A DNA stretch of 41,874 bases, from positions 1 through 41,874 of the forward strand of contig JAJYEE010000021.1 in assembly GCA_021790335.1 (NCBI GenBank), in the 5' to 3' direction. The DNA is from Pseudomonadota bacterium. GTDB taxonomy: Bacteria > Pseudomonadota > Gammaproteobacteria > Acidiferrobacterales > UBA6901. Positions 26,401 to 33,739 of this stretch are shown here, piece after piece. The translations under genes were made by a program, and so were the position numbers. The notes under the pieces were generated by a model. The model ran no database searches. It was not told the DNA's origin and saw nothing but the letters and a program-made list of their open reading frames with translations. The stretch's first letter is position 1, and the number at the start of each line of letters is the position of its first letter.

Positions 26401-26652
26401 CGCCCGATCAACATGACGGCGATGGTGATCGTCGTGGGGCTGCTGCCGATCTTCGTGAATCACGGCGCCGGCACCGATGTGATGAAGCGAATCGCAGCGC
26501 CTTTTATGGGCGCGATGATCACTGCGCCGGCGCTCAGCTTGCTGGTCATCCCTGTGGTGTATGCGCTCTGGCAGTGGCGGCGCCTGGATTTGGCAAGTGA
26601 ACCCGCCCCAGAAAACGGAAAGGAGGTGACTGCCGAGCGCGAGCGCACGTAG
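23476..26652 (+). CDS. cusA: Heavy-metal RND pump CusA (Cu+/Ag+ efflux)
   Basis: A 1058-residue proton-driven inner-membrane exporter of the HME-RND group, with 12 helices and two large periplasmic loops. Proton-relay residues are seen in helix 4 (AIAIGAMVDGAVVMIENMHK). The methionine-bearing WTMPIAARVDMLSTGIRTPV stretch after residue 655 is typical of Cu/Ag pumps. The N-terminus (RRIPLDALPNLSDVQVIV) and the late helix AAGVAAEFGVVLLLYLNQAL fit CusA. Length matches E. coli CusA (1047). Together with cusC and cusB it forms the complete tripartite pump. cusF downstream confirms copper/silver rather than Co/Zn/Cd as the substrate. Confidence 0.94.
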   Translation: MIKRIIAWSLHNRFLVLAGAVALIVYGLFALRRIPLDALPNLSDVQVIVKADYAGQSPQVVQNQVTYPLTTVLLAVPGTSTVRGYSMFGESLVYVIFQGGTDLYTARNLVQQYLNQVQGKLPRGVTPTLGAPATGLGWVYEYALVDAGGRHDLGALTTLQNWFLRYQLEQIPGVATVATLGGMNREYQVDVRPSRLLAYGIPLARVADMVRAANGVTSGGVVDTGGGFSYLVQTSSHGYIHSRQDLRDIPLDRGPSGVPLRLGDVARIHMGPGLRYGVADLDGKGQVVGGVVIARTNANAMQVIRNVRARIRALQKSLPAGVRIVTTYDRSHLIRRTISTLRSKLVEECLVVALVCVVFLFRLRSALVAIVMLPVGILAAFAIMQAQGLGANIMSLGGIAIAIGAMVDGAVVMIENMHKHMESQGPGADPWRVALLAAEEVGPSLFFSLLIIAVSFVPIFALHGEEGRLFRPLAFTKTYAMAMAAVLSITLVPVFMGYLIRGRIVPEDRNPLNRWLHAAYEPVARWVLHHRALTLAAAVVLLLSALYPAARLGSEFMPPLYEGNLMYMPTTVLPNISVGEAAYLLQQTDKIIARFPEVKEVFGKAGRADTSTDPAPLSMFETVIRLKPRADWPRGVTLSGLKKALNQSVRTPALANDWTMPIAARVDMLSTGIRTPVGIKVYGPSLSGIQRLAIQIESAIKHVPGTRSVYAARIDQGRYIVAHVNRAAAARYGLSVTDVDRLVSTGIAGKTVTTTVQGYARYAVVVRYPRHLRQSLSALEDSLIVTPDGERVPLRAIARVARQNGPTEIDTQGGQMYDIVTIDTGNVSLARYVAQARAAIARQVTIPPGYTVHWSGQYRFYQETLAQLMVIVPVMVFVIFLLLYLNFRRLGEPLIILLTLPFGLVGGIWFLYLLGYKLSLAVAVGFIAAAGVAAEFGVVLLLYLNQALTRRREEGRLRTWEDVRDAVIEGTTRRLRPINMTAMVIVVGLLPIFVNHGAGTDVMKRIAAPFMGAMITAPALSLLVIPVVYALWQWRRLDLASEPAPENGKEVTAERERT

Positions 26653-26708
26653 GAAACACTTAAAGAAAATGTTTCAAAACCCACACTGGATCGAACAAGG
26701 AGTCTTTA

Positions 26709-27089
26709 ATGAAAAGTTTTTACACCATCGCCACCCTGCTTTGCACATTCACCGTTTCCCTGCCGGCAAGTGCCGCCACGGTGCACATGCAAGGCATGGG
26801 AAACATGCCGATGGGAGGCAGGGTCGCCTCCCACACAGCAGGTACGTCAGGCACGGTAAACCATTACATGGCACATGGACGGATCAATCGCGTGAACGAG
26901 ACCACGGGCGATGTCAACATCACCCACGGACCTATCAAGATTCTGAACTGGCCCGGCATGACCATGAGTTTTCCGGTGCTGAACAAGGCGGCGCTGTCCG
27001 GCCTCAGGCCAGGCGAGACGGTGGACTTCGATCTGGCCAAGGGAGCCGACGGTCAATATGCCATCACCCGGATCGTCCCTGAAAAATAG
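26709..27089 (+). CDS. cusF: Periplasmic copper chaperone CusF
   Basis: A 126-residue exported copper-binding protein with a signal peptide at about residues 1-22. The OB-fold copper site is complete: His73, Trp81, Met84 and Met86 in NITHGPIKILNWPGMTMSF, matching the His-Trp-Met-Met site of E. coli CusF with its Trp-Cu contact. The mature N-terminus adds a Met/His-rich segment (HMQGMGNMPMGG) that could bind further Cu+. CusF hands metal to CusB. It has a good AAGGAG ribosome site, and 56 bases separate it from cusA; in that gap GAAACA and TGTTTC form a loose inverted repeat. Confidence 0.93.
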   Translation: MKSFYTIATLLCTFTVSLPASAATVHMQGMGNMPMGGRVASHTAGTSGTVNHYMAHGRINRVNETTGDVNITHGPIKILNWPGMTMSFPVLNKAALSGLRPGETVDFDLAKGADGQYAITRIVPEK

Positions 27090-27212
27090 CCACACAGAAG
27101 CGTCGGCTCCGGGAGTCGCGATGCTCGCAATATCCGGACTGCCGGGTCGACTGCCGCGACCCGCGCAGACCCCTGTTTCCGGTACGGCAGACAACGAAAC
27201 TGGAGGTATGCC

Positions 27213-27431
27213 ATGAAACCACTTTTCTGGATTGTTGCTTCAGCCTTGCTGACCGCGTTCGTCACCCTCCCCACCGGTGCCCTCGCCGCCTCGTCGCAGA
27301 ACGGGCGACAGATGCCAAGCATGCGGCAGATGGAGGCGTGCTTCCGGGCGCACGGCAAGCTGATGAGCAAACCCGCCGTGATGAATATCTACGACTGCTG
27401 GCGGGCGCACGGCTATCTGATGGATCGGTGA
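27213..27431 (+). CDS. Small exported protein with duplicated C-[FW]-RAHG-x-LM motif
   Basis: A 72-residue protein with a clear signal peptide (1-25, ending ALAA). The mature part, about 46 residues, is built from two copies of one motif: CFRAHGKLM at 43-51 and CWRAHGYLM at 62-70. Each has one Cys, one His and one Met in fixed spacing, and a third Met-rich piece (QMPSMRQM) precedes them. The two Cys could form a disulfide or a Cys/His/Met soft-metal site. GGAGG precedes ATG 27213 by six bases. It is in the copper cluster between cusF and the HiPIP gene. I do not recognise the family; a copper-handling role is inference. Confidence 0.7.
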   Translation: MKPLFWIVASALLTAFVTLPTGALAASSQNGRQMPSMRQMEACFRAHGKLMSKPAVMNIYDCWRAHGYLMDR

Positions 27432-27438
27432 CGTAGCT

Positions 27439-27469
27439 GCGGCACCGCTCGTGGCATGAGCGGTGCCGC
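27439..27469 (+). terminator. Strong hairpin after the small exported gene
   Basis: GCGGCACCGCTC (27439-27450) pairs perfectly with GAGCGGTGCCGC (27458-27469) around a seven-base loop. It lies just after the stop at 27431. The T-rich tract comes only 20 bases later, so it may be a partial terminator or an RNA-stabilising stem between the copper genes and the HiPIP gene. Confidence 0.6.
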
Positions 27470-27517
27470 CGTCATGAAACAAACCTTTCGCTTCTTTATT
27501 GTCAACGGAGAACATCC

Positions 27518-27829
27518 ATGGCCAATTTCGTTTCCCGCCGGCGGTGGCTCAAAGGCCTCGCGTTCACGGCCTCCGCCGCTGCGTTATCCCCGCTGCTACT
27601 GCGGCGCGCTGCCCGCGCCACAGCGGTAACCCACAAGGTAAGCCCCGCCTCGGTGCAGTACCGGATCGTCATGGGCCCGAATCACGGAAAGCACTGCGGC
27701 ATGTGCCGCTATTTCATCCCTGGTCGCGCGCAAGGCATGGGCGGCATGTGCCTCGGCGGAACCTGCCAACTGGTCGCCGGCCCGATCAGCCCCATGGGAT
27801 ACTGCATGTTGTTTAAGCCGAGGACATGA
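27518..27829 (+). CDS. Tat-exported high-potential iron-sulfur protein (HiPIP)-like
   Basis: A 103-residue protein with a twin-arginine signal (SRRRWLKG at 6-13 and a hydrophobic stretch to about 34). The mature part fits a HiPIP: C-x2-C at Cys60 and Cys63 followed by aromatic RYF, then Cys83 and Cys96 within LVAGPISPMGYC, the family's G-x-I-x-P-x-G-[WY]-C ending. These four would hold a 4Fe-4S cluster that carries electrons in the periplasm. Cys78 is an extra cysteine. HiPIPs serve photosynthetic, sulfur-oxidising and iron-oxidising chains. Its position after cusF is unusual. Confidence 0.75.
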   Translation: MANFVSRRRWLKGLAFTASAAALSPLLLRRAARATAVTHKVSPASVQYRIVMGPNHGKHCGMCRYFIPGRAQGMGGMCLGGTCQLVAGPISPMGYCMLFKPRT

Positions 27830-27839
27830 GGTCAAACAA

Positions 27840-28552
27840 TGTGCCCTGCCTGATTTCTCCGGACCAATAGAGACCTAGGAAATGGCTCCTTCCGGGATCG
27901 CTGTTGTGGTTAGTTGACGCTTGAACTCCACCGGCGTGAGTTGCCCGAGGCTCGAATGGGGTCGGACCTCGTTGTACTCGCGCCGGAACTGCTCGATCAG
28001 GATCTTCGCATCGATTCTGTTTTTGAACCACTGCATGCTCAAACACTCGTCGCGGAACTTGCCATTGAGCGACTCGTTCGTGCCGTTCTGCCAGGGTTTT
28101 CCAGGATCGATTAAGGCGGTGTTGATGTTCTCGCTTGCGAGCCAGCGCAAAATGGCGCGTGAGACGAATTCCGAGCCGTAGTCTGATCTTAAATATCGGG
28201 GCGCACCGTGAACGCTCACGAGCCTGCCCAGTACGTCGATGACGCGGTGGGAACGGATGCTGCCTGCCACATCAATCGCGAGACACTCGCGGGTGTACTC
28301 ATCGATCACCGTGAGGCATTTCAACGGTTGCCCGTTGGCGCAGGCATCGAAGACGAAGTCATAGGCCCACACCTCATTGGCACCCCTGGCCGGCAGCGGC
28401 CGGGGCCGGCTCCCTGCCACGCGTCGCCGTGGCCGCTTTTTCGGCACCTGCAGCCCGGTGAGACGCCAGAGCCGGTGACAGCGGTCAGCACTCATGATGT
28501 GTCCACCGCGTGCCAGGAAGATCTGGATGCGCCGGTAGCCGTAGCGGGGATA
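27840..28552 (-). pseudogene. IS3-family transposase (orfB) remnant
   Basis: A broken IS3-type transposase. The open part (28495 to 27875) holds the whole DDE catalytic core: Asp46 (VWAYDFVFD), Asp105 (YLRSDYGSEF) and Glu141 (GTNESLNGKFRDE), ending in VRPHSSLGQLTPVEFK. Upstream the homology continues as YPRYGYRRIQIFL to 28552, but a TAG (28555-28553) cuts it off from any start. The N-terminal DNA-binding part and orfA are missing. The putative element end begins TGTGCCCTG at 27840, 11 bases after the HiPIP stop. Bases 28556-28780 show nothing recognisable. Confidence 0.85.
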
Positions 28553-28785
28553 CTAGGCGCAAGCACGCATTGTCGCTACCGCCGGGCCACGTGACGATGC
28601 GGCCTGCTCCTCTCAGTTTGACACTTTGTTGCCGTCCTGGCAGGGAGGAGTCCATCCCATCAGTTCAGGTGGTGAGATTCTGCTGGGCTACTCAACTACG
28701 CTTTACATTCAACTGCCAGCGGCCGCCTTTAGACCCAGACTAAGTGCCCGCCGGATCAGTGAGTGATCGGTGAGGGTATTGTCGC

Positions 28786-28791
28786 TATAAT
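28786..28791 (+). promoter_or_regulatory. Candidate -10 element of the HAF-repeat gene
   Basis: A perfect TATAAT lies 41 bases before ATG 28833. No good -35 is found at the expected distance, so it may depend on an activator or on another sigma factor. Confidence 0.35.
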
Positions 28792-28832
28792 CTTGCCACA
28801 GTCGGATAACTAATAAATGGGGGGGCTAAATC

Positions 28833-29930
28833 ATGATCAATACTGCGCATTGGCGAACCACCGGTGTTGTTGCGGTGCTGACCGTTATTTGTGTCGTTCC
28901 TGCCTGGGCCGGAGGCTATAGCATCACCGATCTCGGAGTTCTTGGCGGTACCAGCAGCAGGGCCTTGTCCGTCAACGGCGCTGGCCAGGTGGCGGGCGAG
29001 TACTGGACGGCCAGCGGCAGCAACCATGCCTTTCTGTACAGCGGCGGGTCAATGACCGATCTCGGCACCATGGGTGGCTTGACGAGTGCTGCCTCCGGAG
29101 TCAACGACAATGGCCAAGTGACGGGCTGGGCCGACGCCGCAAGCAACACCTATGCGTTTCTCTACAGCAACGGGACGATGAGCAGCCTCGGATCCTTGAG
29201 CAGTAACGGGTCGAGTGAAGCGGCCGGAATTAACGGCACTGGCCAGGTTGTCGGCTGGTCCGATACGGCTAGCGGCGCGCAACACGCCTTTCTGTATAGC
29301 AACGGTACGATGAATGATCTGGGCACATTGGGCGGCGTAAACAGCTTTGCGACCGGCATCAACGACAACGGCCAGGTAGTGGGCGGGGCCGAGGGTCCCG
29401 CCAACAGTTACGCTTTCCTCTATAGCAACGGGACGATGATCAGTCTGGGCGATCTGGGCGGTACGGGGGCCATTAGGAGCACAGCTTACGGTATCAACAG
29501 TCTCGGGCAAGTCGTGGGCGTCGCCGAGACCGCAAGCGGATATAACAATGCCTTTTTCTACAACAACGGAACCATGACCGACCTCGGTACCTTGGGGGGT
29601 GTTTACAGCATCGCGTACGGCATCAATCGAAGTGGCCAGATAATCGGGGATGCCGGCACTGCAAGCGGGCGGGATCCTTTCCTGTTCAGCGGCGGCAAGA
29701 TGATCGACTTGAACAGCCTGCTGCCTGCGGGTTCTGGGTGGCAGCTCACTGATGCCAATGCCATCAATGATGCCGGTCAGATCGTGGGGGACGGGATGAT
29801 CAATGGTCAGGAGCATGCATTCCTGATGACGCCCACGACCGTGCCACTGCCCTCTGCGGCGTACCTTTTTGGCAGCGGGCTGATCGGGCTCGCTCTCCTG
29901 ACGGGGAACCGGAAGGCACGTATCGGCTGA
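28833..29930 (+). CDS. HAF-repeat surface protein with PEP-CTERM-like sorting tail
   Basis: A 365-residue exported protein with a signal peptide (to about residue 27, PAWAGG). The body is made of six to seven HAF repeats of about 48 residues. Each has AFLYSNGTMxxLGTLGG followed by a GINDNGQVVG-like strand, which suggests a beta-propeller. The C-terminus reads VPLPSAAYLFGSGLIGLALL and then a basic NRKARIG tail: a PEP-CTERM-type sorting signal recognised by an exosortase. It is probably anchored or secreted with exopolysaccharide. No exosortase gene is in the window. It stands alone among IS remnants. Confidence 0.85.
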   Translation: MINTAHWRTTGVVAVLTVICVVPAWAGGYSITDLGVLGGTSSRALSVNGAGQVAGEYWTASGSNHAFLYSGGSMTDLGTMGGLTSAASGVNDNGQVTGWADAASNTYAFLYSNGTMSSLGSLSSNGSSEAAGINGTGQVVGWSDTASGAQHAFLYSNGTMNDLGTLGGVNSFATGINDNGQVVGGAEGPANSYAFLYSNGTMISLGDLGGTGAIRSTAYGINSLGQVVGVAETASGYNNAFFYNNGTMTDLGTLGGVYSIAYGINRSGQIIGDAGTASGRDPFLFSGGKMIDLNSLLPAGSGWQLTDANAINDAGQIVGDGMINGQEHAFLMTPTTVPLPSAAYLFGSGLIGLALLTGNRKARIG

Positions 29931-29975
29931 GTTCTTCGTGGGCCGGTTGGCCGTTCGCATTGGCTTCGCAGGTCG

Positions 29976-30381
29976 GGGAGAGCGGCACCGTGCGCGCCGT
30001 CCCGTTCTTGGTCGTGGGCAGATGGGCGCTGCGCTGTTTGAGGTCTATGCGGTCCCAGGCAAGGCCCGCGATTTCCGAGCGGCGCATGCAGGTCGCGAGT
30101 GCAAAGCGAATCACCAGTGCGAACAGGTTGCCGGCGGCATCGAGCAACTGCGCCTCCTCCCCATCGTGAAGCCGCCGGTTGCGGCCCGCCGGCAGCCTCG
30201 GGCGAGCGGTCTTCGCGAGCGGCACGGGGTTGGTGAGGTATGACATACCCCAGGCGGTGCGGGCAACGGTATACAGGTGACTGATCGTCGCGAGATCGAG
30301 ACGGATGGTATTGGCGCCTACACCGGACAGCCTTGTCGACCTTGATTTTCGCGAATTTCGCGCGGATTCATCGGTCTGGCG
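29976..30381 (-). repeat. Copy 1 of a 406-bp direct repeat, an integrase fragment
   Basis: This segment repeats 33798-34203 in the same orientation, offset by 3822 bases; the parts I compared are identical. On the minus strand it encodes the middle of a tyrosine recombinase: GANTIRLDLATISHLYTVA and the first catalytic Arg in ATCMRRSEIAGLAWDRIDL. It cannot give an active enzyme because the C-terminal catalytic residues are absent. It begins 45 bases after the HAF gene and ends where the IS21 end begins. Confidence 0.9.
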
Positions 30382-30779
30382 CTGTTGGCGCCGGGTTTAA
30401 ATTGACCCCCTGTGCCGGGATAAAATTGACCAGGTGATTTTGTCGTGAGACTACTACACGACTGTGGATAGGTCGACCAGACTCGGGTTGGTTTTAGCCT
30501 CCTCATGCTGTTGTTTTGTGGTTAATGGCCGGCAGCGTAATGCCGCCGGTCATGCTGCTTCAGAATGGTTCTGTTTCCTCTGTTGCGGGTGAGCGTTGAG
30601 CTTTCTCGCGCGACTTGATGCGATCCTTGGCTGTTGCACTACTTTCCTTAGAAACGGAATGACTCGTTGCCGGTTTCGATGATATGGCAATGATGCGTCA
30701 GCCGATCCAGCAGCGCGGTGGTCAGCTTGGCATCGCCGAACACGCTGCTCCATTCCGAGAAGGCCAGATTAGTCGTGAT
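30382..30779 (-). mobile_element. IS21-family element end with istB tail
   Basis: On the minus strand, 30779-30648 encodes the C-terminus of the IS21 helper ATPase IstB ([20 protein letters not shown], then [19 protein letters not shown]), with its natural stop. The stretch beyond it ends in repeated AAATTGACC units near 30395-30440, typical of IS21-type termini, where the transposase binds multiple sites. The edge at 30381/30382 cuts the integrase copy exactly. Transposase istA and most of istB are gone. Confidence 0.75.
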
Positions 30780-31280
30780 GTAGAGCCCGGTATTATCGTT
30801 CTCCCGCCCCGCGTACTGGAATGGATTGCTGCTGGTCTCCCCGGTGGCGGTGGTGGTGCCGTAGGGATCATAGGTGTAGTTCTTCACGACGTTGCCGCTC
30901 GGGTCGGTGAGCGCCACGGTGGAGTTCTGGGCATCGGTTAAGAAGTAGCGGGTCGTGGTGCCGTCGGAGCGTTCGAAGTACTCATCGGGATTGAGCCCGG
31001 TGAGGAGGTTGGTGGTCGCAGTACTGTCCTGCTCCTGCACCGGATTCAGCCCATCGTAGAGATAGCCCGTGGTCGTGCCGTCGATCGTCGCGCTTTCGCG
31101 CCGCCCGAGGGCGTCGTAGGTGAAGCTCGCGCTGTGCGCTCCGCTTAGGGCCGTGAGCTGGTTTCGGCCATTCCAGGTATAGGTAAGCGTGCCGTCGTTG
31201 GTCAGGTTGCCGTCGGCGTCGTATTTCAAGGTGGCGCTACCCCATTGAGTCAGGCGATTGTCGGCATCGTAAGTCGCTGC
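30780..31280 (-). pseudogene. RHS/YD-repeat protein fragment
   Basis: About 165 codons from an RHS-repeat protein: YD repeats ([38 protein letters not shown]) and the RHS-core segment [20 protein letters not shown] followed by ENDNTGLY. The usual RARYY of the core and the variable C-terminal toxin tip are missing. At 30780 the frame passes directly into istB sequence. At the 5' end the gene stops near 31280, with no start. The open frame 31298-30648 is therefore a chimera of two broken genes. Confidence 0.8.
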
Positions 31281-31404
31281 TCGTGACGGCGGTCTCAAAG
31301 ACTTAAAATGGGCAGGGCCTTGGCCTTCGGCCCGGCCCCAAAAACCGGTCTACAGGAAAAGGCAACCTCCTCCGTCAGCCCGTTCGCTCCAGAATGTAAT
31401 ACCA

Positions 31405-31433
31405 TTGTGGTTTTTACCATATTGGTTTATTAT
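31405..31433 (+). promoter_or_regulatory. Promoter and likely operator of the higBA pair
   Basis: TTGTGG (31405-31410), a 17-base spacer and TATTAT (31428-31433) form a good promoter. The -10 ends six bases before the GTG start at 31440, so transcription would begin at or next to the start codon. Two ACCAT repeats (31401 and 31416) could be antitoxin sites. No ribosome site is seen before the toxin gene. Confidence 0.55.
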
Positions 31434-31439
31434 ATTAAC

Positions 31440-31739
31440 GTGCATGTGATCGCGAAACCCATCTTGGTCGAGTTCTGGACAAAGCACCCGGATGCCGAGC
31501 CTTCGTTGGATGCTTGGTATCGCATCATGAAGACAGGGGTCTATGCGGATTTCAACGACTTGCGGGCGACGTTCGCCAGCGCCGATTACGTGGATGGTCT
31601 GACCGTGTTCAACATCGGAGGCAACAAGTACCGGCTGATCGCCTCGATCCACTACAACCGGCACAAGGTCTATATCCGCGCGGTGCTTACCCACGAAGAG
31701 TACGACCGCGAGGGCTGGAAGCGAAAGAGGAGAAACTGA
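31440..31739 (+). CDS. higB: HigB-type mRNA interferase toxin
   Basis: A 99-residue type II toxin of the HigB family, a RelE-like ribosome-dependent mRNA cutter. The sequence follows the family closely: an HVIAKPILVEFWTKHPDAEP start, the TVFNIGGNKYRLIASIHYN core and YIRAVLTHEEYDREGW at the end. GTG 31440 gives M-H-V-I, the usual HigB beginning. The longer open frame to 31308 runs into RHS DNA and is not supported. The stop overlaps the antitoxin ATG by one base, so the order is toxin first, as usual for hig loci. Confidence 0.92.
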   Translation: MHVIAKPILVEFWTKHPDAEPSLDAWYRIMKTGVYADFNDLRATFASADYVDGLTVFNIGGNKYRLIASIHYNRHKVYIRAVLTHEEYDREGWKRKRRN

Positions 31740-32629
31740 TGACCTATACGCATAAGGCGGCGCCCGAACCGCAAGCCATTCTTCGGGCCTGGATACCATT
31801 TAAGGAAGCGGTTGGCGTGACCTCGGTTCGCACTGAGGAAGACTACGCCCAGGCGCGGACGACCATCGAGGTTCTGTTGGATGAGGTCGGTGACAACGAG
31901 AGCCACCCCCTGGCCGACGTGCTCGACTACCTGGCCGACCAGGTGGCGGCCTACGAGGCGGAGCACTACCACATTCCCGAGACCGAGCCGCGGGCGGTGC
32001 TGAGATTTCTGATGGACCAGCACGGCCTGAAGCAGGAAGACCTGGCCGGCTATGTGCCGCAGAGCCGCATCTCGGACATTTTGAGCGGCCGGCGTGGGAT
32101 CAGTGTAGCGATTGCTCAGAAGCTCGCGCAGCGGTTCCATGTGCGCGCCGATCTGTTTCTCGCGGCGGCGGACGAGGTCGTGGTCATGAAGCAGCCGCCT
32201 TCTGGGGGTAAGGAAGGCACTCCGGTGTTTGGGGTTGCTGTCGTCGCGCTCAACCAGCGGCATCGTCTGGCCGGTGAAATCAAAGAGTGGATTCACTCTG
32301 CGCTCCCGCTTGAGGCAGCCAACGCCTTGGCCCACAAGGAGGGCCAGCTCCGCGGTTTGCCGGTGATCCTCTGGGCGGAGGAGGACGGGTCGGGGGTCCT
32401 GGCACGATTCAAGGTGGCCGTCTATGCAGCTGACCCCAGAAGCGGCGTCCGACCGGTCCGCCGCTACCGGGTGGTTGCCTCTTCAGCACCGCATGCATCC
32501 AAGCTCGTTGCAGATTACCTCGATCAGGAAGGATTCCCCTGGCGAGCCCTCGACGCCATGGATGCGGGCCGTGCGCCGGCTCGGGCGGTGTCGCGGATCG
32601 AGCGGATGGAGCCACTGGACGACCTATGA
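31739..32629 (+). CDS. higA: HigA-type antitoxin with an unusual 155-residue C-terminal extension
   Basis: A 296-residue protein. Residues 1-141 are a complete HigA antitoxin: the N-terminal helical part that wraps HigB, then a Cro/C1-type HTH (about 86-140, with QEDLAGYVPQSRISDILSGR). Such antitoxins normally end at about residue 140. Here the frame continues for 155 residues, starting AAADEVVVMKQ, through ALPLEAANALAHKEGQLRGL and VILWAEEDGSGVLARFKVAV, to a charged tail. I do not recognise the second part. Met150 at 32186 has a GAGG eight bases upstream, so it may be a separate gene or re-initiation product. It is either a fusion after loss of the HigA stop or a genuine two-domain antitoxin. 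Confidence 0.8.
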   Translation: MTYTHKAAPEPQAILRAWIPFKEAVGVTSVRTEEDYAQARTTIEVLLDEVGDNESHPLADVLDYLADQVAAYEAEHYHIPETEPRAVLRFLMDQHGLKQEDLAGYVPQSRISDILSGRRGISVAIAQKLAQRFHVRADLFLAAADEVVVMKQPPSGGKEGTPVFGVAVVALNQRHRLAGEIKEWIHSALPLEAANALAHKEGQLRGLPVILWAEEDGSGVLARFKVAVYAADPRSGVRPVRRYRVVASSAPHASKLVADYLDQEGFPWRALDAMDAGRAPARAVSRIERMEPLDDL

Positions 32630-32718
32630 GTAATGGGGCAGGCGTGATGGCGCATGGGAAACATATCCGCACTGTCACTGAGCTTGGTCGTCAATCATGG
32701 ACGCCATAAGTTGCCGCA

Positions 32719-33594
32719 TCATGCAGCCTGTTGCTGCCGGTAAAACTGTTGTGCAAATACGGACGGTGAGAGATAACCGAGCCTCGACTGCCGCCGTTGA
32801 CGGTTGTAGAAGATCTCGATGTACTCGGTGATTTCGGCCATCGCCTGGGCGCGGGTCTCGTAGCGCCGGTGGTGAACCAGTTCGTTCTTCAGCGTGCCCC
32901 AGAAGCTCTCCATGGGCGCGTTGTCATAGCAGTTTCCCTTGCGGCTCATCGAGGGTTGCATGCCGAACTGTTTCACCAGGTCCTGATATTCATACGAACA
33001 ATACTGGCTGCCGCGATCCGAGTGATGGATGAGCCCCGGCGCCGGGCGTTTGAGCGCCACCGCCTGGAAGAGTGCACGCCCCACCAGATCGGTCGTCATG
33101 CGGTGGCCCATCGCGTAGCCCACGATCTCACCGCTGCAGAGATCCTTGATACCGGAGAGATACAACCAGCCTTCGCGGGTCGGGAGATAGGTGAGATCAG
33201 TGACCCACGTCTCATTCGGCCGGCTGGTTTCAAACTTTTGATCGAGCCGGTTCGGCGCCACCGGCAGGTTATGTTTCGAATCTGTCGTGGCCTTGAATCG
33301 GCGGACCTGCTTACAGCGAATACCGAGCTTCTGGCGCAGCCGTTTGATACGCCCCACACCGGCCTTAAATCCATCGGCCTGCAACTCCGGTTGCAGACGT
33401 TCCGGGCCGCAGGTGCGACGGGTGCGCACGTGCGCGGCCTGGATCGCTATTTCCAGACGATTATTCTCTTGGGCACGTTTTGATGGTGCCCGCGAGGCGA
33501 AGGCGTAGTAGCCGCTGCGGGAGACCTCGAACACCCGGCACAGCACCGCCAGGGGATAATGGGGCCGCAGGGGTTTTATCAGCGCGTACCTCAC
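32719..33594 (-). CDS. IS3-family transposase OrfB
   Basis: A 291-residue DDE transposase core from an IS3-group element. It has the HTH_21 region (HYPLAVLCRVFEVSRSGYYA), the catalytic Asp in TWVTDLTYLP, the second Asp in IHHSDRGSQYC and the Glu in NAPMESFWGTLKNEL. It is intact. GTG 33594 overlaps the stop of an orfA remnant whose end reads AYFAKESR, the normal arrangement for programmed frameshifting in IS3. orfA itself is reduced to its last codons, so the element is unlikely to move by itself. The frame continues upstream into a broken integrase, giving a 561-codon chimera that is not a gene. Bases 32630-32718 are non-coding. Confidence 0.88.
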   Translation of the reverse strand: MRYALIKPLRPHYPLAVLCRVFEVSRSGYYAFASRAPSKRAQENNRLEIAIQAAHVRTRRTCGPERLQPELQADGFKAGVGRIKRLRQKLGIRCKQVRRFKATTDSKHNLPVAPNRLDQKFETSRPNETWVTDLTYLPTREGWLYLSGIKDLCSGEIVGYAMGHRMTTDLVGRALFQAVALKRPAPGLIHHSDRGSQYCSYEYQDLVKQFGMQPSMSRKGNCYDNAPMESFWGTLKNELVHHRRYETRAQAMAEITEYIEIFYNRQRRQSRLGYLSPSVFAQQFYRQQQAA

Positions 33595-33739
33595 CGGGAT
33601 TCCTTGGCGAAGTACGCCGTCGCTAATGGGATGGTCCGCCCCTCTTCTTCCGGCCTCGAGGGGCCCATACTGACGGGGATCGAATCCATCCGCCAAACTG
33701 AAGGAGGCGAACCATCCATGGACATTAAAACGCTTGGGA

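Noticed and set aside
30648-31298. RHS toxin with an immunity gene
   Set aside because: The tip is an IstB tail and the 5' part is missing; the following higBA pair belongs to a different system.
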